Below are positions 34,022 to 43,181 of a DNA stretch of 47,500 nucleotides, in pieces. The stretch lies in assembly GCF_000702605.1 (NCBI RefSeq), contig NZ_JNIR01000001.1:1-47500 (forward strand), given 5' to 3'. Both the position numbers and the translations under genes were made by a program. The notes under the pieces were generated by a model that saw only the letters and a program-made list of their open reading frames with translations, made no database searches and had not been told where the DNA came from. Each line of letters starts with the position of its first letter. Position 1 is the first letter of the stretch. The stretch comes from Exiguobacterium acetylicum DSM 20416 (GTDB taxonomy: Bacteria > Bacillota > Bacilli > Exiguobacteriales > Exiguobacteriaceae).

Positions 34022-35526
34022 CGTCTACCAATCATCACTTGAAGATGACTGGGATTTCATTGGCGTTTCCAGGAGTGCAAGCCTTAAAACAAGTCTCGTT
34101 TGAAGTGAAATCCGGTGAAATCCACGCGCTTGTCGGTGCGAATGGTGCCGGTAAGTCGACATTGATGAAAGTCTTATCCGGAGCGGAAACGGCGGACGAA
34201 GGAACGATCCGTCTCGACGGGAAGGAGTTGTCCATCACGTCACCGCGTGATGCGAAACAGATTGGGATCGACCTCGTCCAACAAGAGGTCGATGTGGCGC
34301 TTGTCCCGTATTTGACGGTCGCTGAGAATATCTGTCTCGATCTGTTGACGGACGGAACGATGACTGGCTTCGTATCCCAGCGCCGTTACATACAGCGTGC
34401 CAAGGAGGCGTTAGCGACATTACAGGCGGATATTTCCGTCAAGACACGCGTCGAGGAGTTGCGGCTTGCTGAAAAGCAACTCGTATTGATTGCCCGCGCC
34501 CTCGTCCAAGAACGCCGTTTTTTGATTTTGGATGAACCAACGGCACCGCTCAGTCAGGCGGAAACAAGCCATCTCTTTTCAGTCGTGCGTCGTTTAGCCG
34601 AACGAGGGCTTGGGATCATCTTCATCTCGCATCGTTTACAGGAACTATATGAGATTTGCGACTCCATCTCGGTCATGCGCGACGGTCAACTCATCTCGCG
34701 ACATCTTTTGACAGACATCACGAAGGAAGCTGTCGTTGAGCAAATGCTCGGGCGTCAGCTTACGTCTGTTGCGAAAACGTCACGGGTAAACGCGACGAAC
34801 GTACTGACGGTCGAGAGTGCCACGAATGCGGACGTCCACGATATTTCCTTGACGGTTCAAGCAGGTGAAGTCGTTGGTATCGCGGGGCTTGTCGGTGCCG
34901 GTAAAACGGAATTATGCAAAGCATTGTTCGGTGATCGCCCGTTTCAGGAAGGGGAGGTTCGTATAGGTGGAAAAGCCCATCGCCTTCGCGATCCACAAGC
35001 TGCGATTCAAGCGGGCATCGGTCTCGTTCCTGAAGAACGGCGAAAAGAAGGAATTCTTGTTGCCGATTCTGTCGCAGAAAACCTGACAGCAGCGGCAGCT
35101 CATGATTTCGTCAACCGCTGGGGGCTGATGGATCGTCGCAAAGAAGCAAATCAGGCATCGAAATGGGTCAAGGAGCTCGGTATCAAAGTGGCAGACGTGA
35201 AACAGGAAGTAGGTCAACTATCCGGTGGGAATCAACAAAAAGTCGCCATCGGAAAATGGTTACTGACCGATGTTTCTGTACTCGTCTTGGACGAACCGAC
35301 AAAAGGTGTCGACGTCGGAGCCAAACAAGACATCTATCGTCTGATTGACGGACTCGCGCAACAACAAAAAGGGATCCTTTACGCGACGAGTGAATGGGAT
35401 GAACTTTTGACCGTCACGGACCGAATCTACGTCATGTTCGATGGACGGATCGTCCATGAAACGAAGACGGCGGATACATCAGAAGAAACCTTGTTGTGGT
35501 ATGCGACAGGAGGAGGGCAACGATGA
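34018..35526 (+). CDS. sugar ABC transporter ATP-binding protein (RbsA-like)
   Basis: This is a 502-residue double ATPase. First domain: Walker A GANGAGKST (residues 40-48), Walker B FLILDEPTAPLS, with a degenerate signature as usual in RbsA. Second domain: Walker-like GLVGAGKTEL, signature LSGGNQQKVAIGKWL and LVLDEPTKGVDVG. It overlaps the binding-protein stop and the permease start by four bases each. Powers the predicted methylthioribose importer. Confidence 0.88.
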   Translation: MTSTNHHLKMTGISLAFPGVQALKQVSFEVKSGEIHALVGANGAGKSTLMKVLSGAETADEGTIRLDGKELSITSPRDAKQIGIDLVQQEVDVALVPYLTVAENICLDLLTDGTMTGFVSQRRYIQRAKEALATLQADISVKTRVEELRLAEKQLVLIARALVQERRFLILDEPTAPLSQAETSHLFSVVRRLAERGLGIIFISHRLQELYEICDSISVMRDGQLISRHLLTDITKEAVVEQMLGRQLTSVAKTSRVNATNVLTVESATNADVHDISLTVQAGEVVGIAGLVGAGKTELCKALFGDRPFQEGEVRIGGKAHRLRDPQAAIQAGIGLVPEERRKEGILVADSVAENLTAAAAHDFVNRWGLMDRRKEANQASKWVKELGIKVADVKQEVGQLSGGNQQKVAIGKWLLTDVSVLVLDEPTKGVDVGAKQDIYRLIDGLAQQQKGILYATSEWDELLTVTDRIYVMFDGRIVHETKTADTSEETLLWYATGGGQR

Positions 35527-36527
35527 ATGAGGTAGTATCAAAACAAACGAACCGAGGGAAGGGTTTACGTCCCGTCCTCGGATTCTTGAACGACTGGGGG
35601 ATCGTCCTCGCGATCCTTGCCCTCGTCCTGTTTTTTGCGACGACGGCTCCGACATTCCTACAAGGAACGAATTTGATCAATATTTTACGCAGTATCTCAA
35701 TCGTGACGATCATCGCGATCGGCTTGACCGTTTCTTTGACGGTCAATGGATTTGATTTATCGGTCGGGTCGACCGCGACGCTTGCGAGTTCTTTCGTCGT
35801 TTCATTTTTCGTCTGGTACAGTCTGCCGCTCGGTGTCTCGATTGGTTTAGCACTTCTCTTATCTCTTAGCGTTGCTCTGGTGAACATCTTACTTATCGTC
35901 TGGTTTAAGATTCCGGATTTGTTTGCGACGTTAGCGACGATGTTCATCGTCGAAGGTGTCGCGATGACGTATACCGGTGGTGGTTCAATCAGTGCCGGAA
36001 TGCCGCGCCTGGACGGTACACCAACAGTTGGCACGATTCCGGAGGCATTCGCGAAAATCAGTCAGGCGCCTTGGATCATCGTCATCATGCTCGTCGTCGT
36101 CGCTGTGACACACGTCTTCTTAAGTCATACGCGACACGGTCGTTTTCTCTATATCATCGGTGGGAATCCGGAAGCCGCACGGCTCACAGGAATTCGTGTC
36201 AACCGCTACCGGGCACTCGCGTATCTGATTGCTGGGTTACTTGCGGCGGTCGGTGGGATTTTACTTGCGTCACAAGTCGGATCGTCGCAAATCAACGCTG
36301 GTTCCGGTTATCTGATGCCAGCGGTCGCAGCCGCATTCATCGGCTCGTCGTTCGCAGGACAAGGGAAGCCGAATGCGCTTGGCACACTCGTTGGCGCTTG
36401 TCTCGTCGGGATTCTTGAAAATGGTCTGGTCATGTTGTCTGTTCCATACTATTCGTTGAATATCATCAAAGGGCTCGTCCTTGCGGTCGCGCTCGCGACG
36501 ACCTATGCGCGGTATCGTAAAAAATAA
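35523..36527 (+). CDS. sugar ABC transporter permease (RbsC-like)
   Basis: This is a permease of about 334 residues and eight to ten hydrophobic segments of the ribose/branched-chain superfamily. Typical segments: VTIIAIGLTVSLTVNGFDLSVGS, GGNPEAARLTGI (EAA-like loop contacting the ATPase) and GSGYLMPAVAAAFIGSSF. The ATG at 35523 has AGGAGG upstream and overlaps the ATPase stop; an upstream GTG is spurious. Last gene of the S-box operon mtnK-mtnA-binding protein-ATPase-permease. No terminator directly follows; the next one is at 36761. Confidence 0.87.
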   Translation: MNEVVSKQTNRGKGLRPVLGFLNDWGIVLAILALVLFFATTAPTFLQGTNLINILRSISIVTIIAIGLTVSLTVNGFDLSVGSTATLASSFVVSFFVWYSLPLGVSIGLALLLSLSVALVNILLIVWFKIPDLFATLATMFIVEGVAMTYTGGGSISAGMPRLDGTPTVGTIPEAFAKISQAPWIIVIMLVVVAVTHVFLSHTRHGRFLYIIGGNPEAARLTGIRVNRYRALAYLIAGLLAAVGGILLASQVGSSQINAGSGYLMPAVAAAFIGSSFAGQGKPNALGTLVGACLVGILENGLVMLSVPYYSLNIIKGLVLAVALATTYARYRKK

Positions 36528-36588
36528 TTAAAATTCGACGTTTCGTTTATAACATATTCGGTAATATTCAATATATGAAAGGATGGTG

Positions 36589-36663
36589 ATGCACATGAAT
36601 GATTACCAATGTAGAGGGAACGATCGCATGTCGCTTCTGAAAGAAGAGGATCACCGGACTTGA
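36589..36663 (+). CDS. 24-codon small ORF, possible leader peptide
   Basis: It has a good ribosome site (AAAGGATGG) before ATG codons at 36589 and 36595 and encodes MHMNDYQCRGNDRMSLLKEE-DHRT, then TGA. Part of its coding sequence (GGAACGA..CATG) is complementary to CATG..TCGTTCC at about 36735-36747, so translation could affect folding of the surrounding RNA. I do not recognise the peptide. It lies between the ABC permease and an intrinsic terminator. Confidence 0.4.
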   Translation: MHMNDYQCRGNDRMSLLKEEDHRT

Positions 36664-36760
36664 CGAACGTTGTCCATTGACACGGATGTATCCGTGTTTT
36701 ACGTGCAACCGCACGGTTCAAGAACGGATCACGGCATGTGTTCGTTCCTGAAACAAATAA
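36661..36760 (+). ncRNA. candidate structured leader RNA
   Basis: Downstream of the small ORF are two compact hairpins (CACGGAT-GT-ATCCGTG and CGTGC-AACC-GCACG) and the 3' strand of a long-range stem with the small ORF, then a terminator at 36761. The layout resembles an attenuator or riboswitch, but I cannot match it to a known class. Confidence 0.35.
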
Positions 36761-36790
36761 GGGGGAAACGCTACGGCGTTCCCCCTTTTT
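36761..36790 (+). terminator. intrinsic terminator upstream of moxR
   Basis: GGGGGAAACGC / GCGTTCCCCC hairpin is followed by T5, about 100 bases before moxR. It ends either the ABC operon or the small-ORF leader. Confidence 0.88.
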
Positions 36791-36892
36791 CATGTGCTAG
36801 AAACTGCTCGTATTTCTTTAAAAGCGTAGCGGAATATGAGATGATATAAAAAGTCAGAAAATTCAACTACTACGAGAGCAAGGGGCCTGACA

Positions 36893-37849
36893 ATGCGAAC
36901 ATACACTAAGGAGATTCAAGCGATTATCGACAACGTAGAGAAAGTCATTATCGGTAAGGAAGATGTCATCACACAATCATTGGCAGCATTACTAGCGGGC
37001 GGTCACGTCCTATTAGAAGACGTACCGGGAGTCGGGAAGACGATGCTCGTCCGTGCGTTTAGCCGATCGATCGGGTTGACCTTCAAACGTGTTCAGTTCA
37101 CGCCAGACCTACTTCCGTCAGATTTGACGGGTGTATCGATGTATAATCAGAAAACAAGCCAATTCGAATATAGACCGGGTCCTCTAATGGGGAACATCGT
37201 CTTAGCCGATGAGATCAACCGAACGTCACCAAAAACTCAATCTGCCTTACTCGAGGGAATGGCGGAAGCGAACGTCACCGTTGATGGTGAGATTCATACG
37301 CTTCCGAATCCCTTTTTCGTCATGGCGACACAAAACCCGATTGAACATGAAGGAACGTATCCGTTACCAGAAGCACAACTTGACCGTTTCCTCGTCAAAG
37401 TCAAAATGGGTTATCCTGATTTCCACCAAGAAATGAAGTTGCTCACGCGTTTTGAACGGGATGAACCGATCGAGACACTCGAAGCGGTGATTGGTCGCGA
37501 ACAATTGCTCCAGATGAAAGAAGAAGTCAAGAATGTCCATGTCTCGCAGCCTGTCAAAAAATATATCGTCCATCTCGTCCAAGCGACAAGGACGAATGGG
37601 TCACTCTATCTCGGCGCGAGTCCCCGTTCTTCGATCGCCTTGATGAAGGTCGCGCAAGCGTGGGCATACATGGAAGGACGCAGTTTCGTCTTACCGGATG
37701 ATGTCAAACATCTCTTGATTCCTGTCCTGTCACACCGCTTGATTTTGACAGCAGACGCCCGCTATCACGGTCAATCGTCGGAACGGATTTTAGAACAAAT
37801 CAAAAAAGAGGTTGCTGTACCAATCCAACAAGACGTGGAGTCCCTATGA
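36893..37849 (+). CDS. MoxR family AAA+ ATPase
   Basis: This is a 318-residue ATPase. Walker A is GVGKT at residues 46-50, Walker B in VLADEINRTSPKTQSALLE, and the sensor segment MATQNPIEHEGTYPLPEAQLDRF is the MoxR signature. AAGGGG lies upstream of the ATG. MoxR proteins act as chaperone-like remodelers of partner proteins; the coupled DUF58 and transglutaminase genes downstream form the standard set. The actual client in this bacterium is unknown. Confidence 0.9.
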   Translation: MRTYTKEIQAIIDNVEKVIIGKEDVITQSLAALLAGGHVLLEDVPGVGKTMLVRAFSRSIGLTFKRVQFTPDLLPSDLTGVSMYNQKTSQFEYRPGPLMGNIVLADEINRTSPKTQSALLEGMAEANVTVDGEIHTLPNPFFVMATQNPIEHEGTYPLPEAQLDRFLVKVKMGYPDFHQEMKLLTRFERDEPIETLEAVIGREQLLQMKEEVKNVHVSQPVKKYIVHLVQATRTNGSLYLGASPRSSIALMKVAQAWAYMEGRSFVLPDDVKHLLIPVLSHRLILTADARYHGQSSERILEQIKKEVAVPIQQDVESL

Positions 37850-38928
37850 CGAAGTGGCAAATTGGTTGGCGTTACGCTGTACTACTTTTGACGACGGCTG
37901 CCTTATGGACATATGCGCGCGTCGATGGCGGAAATGTCGCTTCCTTGCTGTTTTATGTCATGGCCGGTTTGACCGTCTACTGGACGCTCTTTCTCATTTG
38001 GCCCGTCACGCAGGCACTTGCGACGCGCGAAGTATCAAACAAGATGCTCGTTGCCGGAACGGATATCCCGGTCTCCTTAAGGGTTCGCCGGCGTTTTCCG
38101 TTTCTGGTCGGAGCCGTCGAAGTGACAGAGGCGATTCCGAATGAGCTTAGCGAAGAAAAACTCGATATCACCCGTCCACTCCGTGCCCATTATCGGAAGA
38201 CAGAGCACATCGATTATACGATCCCATCGATTCGCCGGGGAGTCTACCAGATTCCAGGCTGTATCGTCGAAATCACGGATCCGTTCGGTTTGTTCAAGCG
38301 GAAGCGGATGTTTCCGGTCGAGACGTATCTTGCAATCGAACCAGCACGCCTTGCGGTTCAGCTTCCGCATGAGGAAGACCGCGGCGACGGGGGAATCTCG
38401 CCCGTGTCGCTTGATCTTCGGCAGTCGTCCTTTACTGTTGTCGGGGTCCGGGAATATGTCAGTGGCGACCGGATGAATCAGATTGACTGGAAAGCGACAG
38501 CGAAACGCCAAGGCTTGATGACGAAGACGTTCGAACGAGAACAGGAACGGGAGACGACAATCGTCTTCGATGAAGGAACGGAAGCGGGCGAAGCCTTCGA
38601 GCGCGTCATCTCAATGCTCGCAGAAGCGACGGATCAGCTGAACAAGCGACGTCTGAGCTATCGGATTCACCTCGTTGGACATGCTGTTCAATCGTTATCG
38701 TTACCGCTTGAAGGGGCGAAGCTCACGCATTATCTGATGACGGCGCAACCAAGTCGGACGCGGACGTTCATCGAATCATGGGAGTACTCGTCAAAAGCGC
38801 TTCGACTGAGCGGAAACGTTCTCTTCATTACGCCGGATCTTGAATCGAACAATGAATTATGGATTTCTAAGATTAATCAAGAAGCCACCGTTCATGTCTA
38901 TACACCAGAACGGAGGGGAGTGCGATGA
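37846..38928 (+). CDS. DUF58 domain membrane protein
   Basis: This is a 360-residue protein with two N-terminal hydrophobic helices (about residues 10-50), a beta-rich segment and the DUF58 signature VREYVSGDRMNQIDWKATAKR followed by GLMTKTFEREQE (about residues 200-230), resembling a von Willebrand-A-like fold. It overlaps moxR by four bases upstream and the transglutaminase gene by four downstream. Expected to work with MoxR at the membrane. Confidence 0.87.
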   Translation: MTKWQIGWRYAVLLLTTAALWTYARVDGGNVASLLFYVMAGLTVYWTLFLIWPVTQALATREVSNKMLVAGTDIPVSLRVRRRFPFLVGAVEVTEAIPNELSEEKLDITRPLRAHYRKTEHIDYTIPSIRRGVYQIPGCIVEITDPFGLFKRKRMFPVETYLAIEPARLAVQLPHEEDRGDGGISPVSLDLRQSSFTVVGVREYVSGDRMNQIDWKATAKRQGLMTKTFEREQERETTIVFDEGTEAGEAFERVISMLAEATDQLNKRRLSYRIHLVGHAVQSLSLPLEGAKLTHYLMTAQPSRTRTFIESWEYSSKALRLSGNVLFITPDLESNNELWISKINQEATVHVYTPERRGVR

Positions 38929-40997
38929 TGCGACGCTTAATTTGGAACGCTATCGCTGCAGCCGTTCTGACTTGTTTCATGCCACCACTTCTTGAACTGA
39001 CGACGTTCGAACATCTCTGGTCATTCTTACCGATGCTGTTTCTGCCTTTGCTGTTGTCGCATCTATCGCGACGTTACTTTTTACTCGGAAGTCTCGGTGG
39101 ATTACTCCTGTCGTTCTATCTGATTTTGACGCCGGGAGCAGCACCATGGGGCATCTTTACGGAAATCAGTTCAGATATTCAGAGCGTCATCAATGGTGAA
39201 TTACCAGGACGACCCGCTTTCGCGCTCTCGATCGGATTGATTAGTTTTTTGATCGCGTATCTCGCGCGCCGGACATTCCCGAATCGTGGGTTCGTCTTCG
39301 GACTTGCTTTCGGAGTCATCGGGTTCATCGCGTATTGTGATACATGGACAGATTACTCAGGAGAGACATTCATTCTCTATCCGATCATCTTATCCTTGTT
39401 ATTGCTCTATGCGACGGAAGTCAACGAACGACCGCGCGCTTCTTACGTTCGTCCGCTAAGCGCCTTATTCATCATGGGAGCCGTCATCGTCGCTGCTGTC
39501 CAAAGTCCTGTCATCAATGCGACATGGCAAGACAGTTGGTACGATTTGACGTCTGGTCTTGAAGGGGAAGGGGAGCCGACAAATGCGATTCAAAAGGTCG
39601 GTTACGGTAACAATGACGAGCAACTCGGAGGGCCATTCCAAATGGACGACCGGGAAGTTTTCCAAGTCGAAAGTGAAGGAAATCGATACTGGCGAGTCGA
39701 GACGAAAGATATTTATACCGGCAAAGGCTGGGTGCTGTCGGAATCGAACCCGGAAATCGATGGACGGGGTTTCTTCTCGCACTTTGGGAGAGAAGTCAAG
39801 ACACGTGAGGAAACAGCGACGTTTGAGATGACACGTGAATTACCGTTCGTGCCATATAACGGAGATAACGTCCGGGTCTCGGTCGATCAACAACGACAAA
39901 ATGTATTGGTTGATCCAGAAAATCAAAAAATATCGTATCTGGACGAGGCGGATCGTCAACGTAATTACCAAATTGCCTATTCATATCCGCTCTTTACCGA
40001 AGAACAACTTCAGACAGATGAACCTGTCAATTTATCGGAGAATGAAACAGAGCGGTATCTCCAACTGCCGGATGGCTTACCACAACGCGTCCGTGATTTA
40101 GCGGAACAAATCGTTGAAGGTGAGGAGACACCGTGGGACAAGGCACGGGCGATTGAAAATTATTTCGAAGAAGAGAACTTTGAATACAATACGGAGGAAG
40201 TAGCCGTACCAGGAGAAAATCAAGATTACGTCGATCAATTCTTGTTCGAGACCAAACTCGGATACTGTGACAACTTCTCGACGTCGGCTGCTGTGTTGCT
40301 ACGGGCAGCTGGATTACCCGCACGCTGGGTAAAAGGGTTCACGGGAGGCGAATCCGACGTCATCGGAGCTGCCGTGACGAGCTATACAGTGCGGAATAAA
40401 AATGCGCACTCGTGGGTCGAAGTGTATATCGAAGGACCAGGCTGGGTACCGCTTGAGCCGACAGTCAGCTTCGATGGAGCAGGACAATACACGATTGATC
40501 GGGAAACAGATAACGAGACGGAACAAGCAAATCCGCAACGTGAGACAGAAGATAACACGGAGACAACGACGCCAAATCGTCCGCAAGAAAATCTTCTCGA
40601 TGAAGAACAGACGACTAGCGCCGGACAGACGGAGCAGAAATCGATTCCATTCTGGCCGATTTTCCTGACGGCACTCGCTCTCTTGTTCCTGTACTTGTTC
40701 CGAAAACCAATCATTCGAACACTCGCGATTCTCTTCTTCCGGAGACAAATCGAACGACCGGAAGGATTCCGTCGGATGTACCGGTATCTCTTACGACGTC
40801 TTGATAAAAAAGGGTTCCATTATAAAGATGGTCGGACGCTTGCGGAACTCGCTCACGAAGTCGATGGATATTACGAGACGTACGCAATGCGACCGTTGAC
40901 GGATGCTTACGAACGGATGGTCTATGGTGGAGAATCACTGTCAGCTGAGAAAAAACGTGAATATTTCGAAAATATCATTCGTCATGTAGAGGGTTGA
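38925..40997 (+). CDS. membrane-anchored transglutaminase-like protein (TgpA family)
   Basis: This 690-residue protein has five to six N-terminal hydrophobic helices (about residues 1-195), an extracytoplasmic region with a transglutaminase-like domain, another helix near residue 580-600 and a cytoplasmic C-terminal domain. Catalytic Cys448 (GYCDNFS) and His495 (NAHSWVEVY) are present; the third position is Glu511 (PLEPT) where many relatives have Asp. The acidic, Thr/Glu-rich linker near 530-575 is low complexity. It is the last gene of the moxR operon; its stop overlaps the promoter of guaA. Confidence 0.85.
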   Translation: MMRRLIWNAIAAAVLTCFMPPLLELTTFEHLWSFLPMLFLPLLLSHLSRRYFLLGSLGGLLLSFYLILTPGAAPWGIFTEISSDIQSVINGELPGRPAFALSIGLISFLIAYLARRTFPNRGFVFGLAFGVIGFIAYCDTWTDYSGETFILYPIILSLLLLYATEVNERPRASYVRPLSALFIMGAVIVAAVQSPVINATWQDSWYDLTSGLEGEGEPTNAIQKVGYGNNDEQLGGPFQMDDREVFQVESEGNRYWRVETKDIYTGKGWVLSESNPEIDGRGFFSHFGREVKTREETATFEMTRELPFVPYNGDNVRVSVDQQRQNVLVDPENQKISYLDEADRQRNYQIAYSYPLFTEEQLQTDEPVNLSENETERYLQLPDGLPQRVRDLAEQIVEGEETPWDKARAIENYFEEENFEYNTEEVAVPGENQDYVDQFLFETKLGYCDNFSTSAAVLLRAAGLPARWVKGFTGGESDVIGAAVTSYTVRNKNAHSWVEVYIEGPGWVPLEPTVSFDGAGQYTIDRETDNETEQANPQRETEDNTETTTPNRPQENLLDEEQTTSAGQTEQKSIPFWPIFLTALALLFLYLFRKPIIRTLAILFFRRQIERPEGFRRMYRYLLRRLDKKGFHYKDGRTLAELAHEVDGYYETYAMRPLTDAYERMVYGGESLSAEKKREYFENIIRHVEG

Positions 40998-41023
40998 TAT
41001 TTACGAAACGATACAGTTACAAT
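40994..41023 (+). promoter_or_regulatory. sigma-A promoter of guaA
   Basis: TTGATA (40994-40999) - N18 - TACAAT (41018-41023), overlapping the preceding stop codon, 30 bases before the riboswitch. Confidence 0.6.
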
Positions 41024-41052
41024 GGGAACAACGTAAATCACACACATGCAAT

Positions 41053-41127
41053 CTCCTTTGTATATACTCGCGAATATGGCGCGAGAGTCTCTACCGGGTC
41101 ACCTTAAACGACCTGACTATGAAGGAG
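41053..41127 (+). ncRNA. guanine (purine) riboswitch of guaA
   Basis: P1 CTCCTT/AAGGAG, P2 CTCGCG-AATATGG-CGCGAG, J2/3 AGTCTCTAC, P3 GGTC-ACCTTAAAC-GACC and J3/1 ACTATG. The pyrimidine that pairs with the ligand is C, as in guanine/hypoxanthine aptamers (U in adenine ones). Confidence 0.93.
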
Positions 41128-41172
41128 CAGACCCTTCGTATACATTTTTTTGTGAAGCGGCCTGCTCTTTTT
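41125..41172 (+). terminator. guanine-controlled terminator before guaA
   Basis: GAGCAG..CTTC / GAAG..CTGCTC hairpin is followed by T5. It shares GGAG with the P1 3' strand of the aptamer. Confidence 0.75.
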
Positions 41173-41244
41173 CCATTTTATCCATGGGCGAAGAGTGGGC
41201 TTTTTTCATAGGGTACGCATGAAATCAGAAAGGCGGGAACAGAT

Positions 41245-42789
41245 TTGGAAGCACATTTGGACCAGGAAATGATTCTCGTCCTCGATTTTGGAGGACAGTA
41301 CAATCAATTGATCACACGTCGTATTCGGGACCTTGGTGTCTACAGTGAATTGCATTCGCATAAAATCACTGCAGCTGAAGTAAAAGAAATCGCACCTGCT
41401 GGTATCATCTTCTCGGGTGGCCCACGTAGCGTCTACGCAGAGGATGCGTACCGGTGTGACCCAGAAATCTTCGACCTCGGTATTCCAATCTTCGGGATCT
41501 GTTACGGCATGCAGCTCATGTCACAACATTTCGGCGGAACAGTGGAACGTGCGGGACATCGTGAATATGGAAAAGCCACATTGACGTTACAAGACCCGTC
41601 ACCGATGTATGCGAACCTACCGCTTGAACAAACGGTCTGGATGAGCCACAGTGACCTCGTCACATCTGTACCAAACGGTTTCGTCGTCGATGGAACGAAC
41701 GTGTCATGTCCGATCGCTTCGATCAAGAATGAAGAATTGAAAATGTACGGTGTGCAGTATCACCCGGAAGTCAACCATACGGTCTTCGGGAAAGAATTGC
41801 TCAAGAACTTCCTCTTTGAAGTCTGTAAATGTACGGGCGACTGGTCGATGGAGAACTTCATCGAAATCGAAGTAGCGAAGATTCAGGAACAAGTCGGCGA
41901 TAAAAAAGTCCTCTGTGCCCTTTCTGGTGGTGTCGACTCGTCTGTCGTTGCAGCCTTGATTCACAAAGCAATCGGTGATCAATTGACATGTATGTTCGTT
42001 GATCATGGTTTACTGCGCAAAGGTGAAGCGGAAAGCGTCATGAAGACATTCGCGGATCACTTCCACATGAACGTCATCAAGATTGATGCCCAGGACCGTT
42101 TCCTCGATAAACTCCGTGGTATCTCAGATCCAGAGCAGAAACGTAAAATCATCGGCAACGAATTCGTCTACGTCTTTGATGAAGAAGCTTCAAAACTGAC
42201 GGATATGGACTTCCTTGCCCAAGGCACGCTCTACACGGATATCATCGAGAGTGGTACGGATACGGCACAAACGATCAAATCACACCACAACGTCGGTGGA
42301 TTGCCGGAAGACATGCAGTTTGAATTGATCGAACCGATCAACACCTTGTTCAAGGATGAAGTCCGTGAACTTGGGAAAGAACTCGGTCTGTCAGATGAAA
42401 TCGTATGGCGTCAGCCGTTCCCAGGACCAGGTCTCGGAATTCGTGTCCTTGGTGAAATCACAGATGAAAAACTCGAAATCGTCCGTGAATCTGATTTCAT
42501 TCTTCGGGATGAGATTAAAAAAGCAGGACTCGAGCGCGAAATCTGGCAGTACTTCACAGTCCTTCCTCCAATCCGTTCGGTTGGTGTCATGGGCGATGAG
42601 CGGACATACGACTATGCTGTCGGAATCCGCGCTGTTACGTCAATTGACGGGATGACTTCAGACTGGGCACGTATCCCATGGGACGTGCTTGAGAAGATCT
42701 CGGTTCGAATCGTCAACGAAGTCCAGAACGTTAACCGCGTCCTGTACGATGTGACGTCGAAACCACCTTCAACGATTGAGTGGGAGTAA
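41245..42789 (+). CDS. guaA: GMP synthase (glutamine-hydrolysing) GuaA
   Basis: This is a 514-residue enzyme converting XMP to GMP. Class I glutamine amidotransferase domain: Cys86 in [10 protein letters not shown], His173-Pro-Glu175 in VQYHPEV. ATP-pyrophosphatase domain: SGGVDSS at 227-233. The dimerisation domain closes with PPSTIEWE. The start is TTG at 41245 with AAAGGCGGG upstream; a Met at residue 9 would cut into the conserved N terminus only slightly, so the exact start is not certain. Controlled by the guanine riboswitch. No integrase or att duplication of the 3' end was seen. Confidence 0.96.
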   Translation: MEAHLDQEMILVLDFGGQYNQLITRRIRDLGVYSELHSHKITAAEVKEIAPAGIIFSGGPRSVYAEDAYRCDPEIFDLGIPIFGICYGMQLMSQHFGGTVERAGHREYGKATLTLQDPSPMYANLPLEQTVWMSHSDLVTSVPNGFVVDGTNVSCPIASIKNEELKMYGVQYHPEVNHTVFGKELLKNFLFEVCKCTGDWSMENFIEIEVAKIQEQVGDKKVLCALSGGVDSSVVAALIHKAIGDQLTCMFVDHGLLRKGEAESVMKTFADHFHMNVIKIDAQDRFLDKLRGISDPEQKRKIIGNEFVYVFDEEASKLTDMDFLAQGTLYTDIIESGTDTAQTIKSHHNVGGLPEDMQFELIEPINTLFKDEVRELGKELGLSDEIVWRQPFPGPGLGIRVLGEITDEKLEIVRESDFILRDEIKKAGLEREIWQYFTVLPPIRSVGVMGDERTYDYAVGIRAVTSIDGMTSDWARIPWDVLEKISVRIVNEVQNVNRVLYDVTSKPPSTIEWE

Positions 42790-42882
42790 GAACTAGACTT
42801 GCTGAGAAAATTCGTCTCATGAAACCTGTCCTACCAATGTGTTAAAGGGGATAGGTGAAATGAAGTCTGTTTCACCTTCAAC

Positions 42883-42969
42883 AATTCGATTTCAAAATGA
42901 AGCTCCCTCCCATTCACATGATTTGTGAATGGGAGGGGCTTTTTTTGTGGTCAAATTTATGAAACTGTT
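42883..42969. repeat. guaA-terminator repeat, copy A (resident)
   Basis: An 87-base unit that recurs without gaps at 44426-44512; I count about 20 mismatches by hand. It contains the guaA terminator and its flanks (AATTCGATTT, AAAATGAA, ATGATTT, TTTTTTTGTG). Copy A has GC-rich stem bases like the host. Confidence 0.8.
42902..42946 (+). terminator. guaA terminator
   Basis: GCTCCCTCCCATTCAC / GTGAATGGGAGGGGC is followed by T7. In the 392 bases between guaA and the next gene it is the main feature, with a smaller AGGTGAAA/TTTCACCT hairpin at 42854-42877. Confidence 0.88.
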
Positions 42970-43181
42970 AGACAACTTTAAACTGAATAAAAAAGTTTAA
43001 GGACGGAGAGCAAAGTATATCGAGATATGTATCTGGCGTTTAGTAAGGCTTGAAGATTTTATGCAGCATGAGTTAAACGTGGAAAAGTAGAAAAGGGAAA
43101 GTACTTAATAAATAGATAATGGATAAAATTTACATTAATAATTAATACATGTATATTTAATATAGTGAGGAGAGGGTCGAA

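Noticed and set aside
42760-42800. guaA 3' end as an integration (att) site for a genomic island
   Set aside because: guaA is a known integration target, but no second copy of its 3' end and no integrase gene is visible downstream in the window; the repeats start in the terminator instead.
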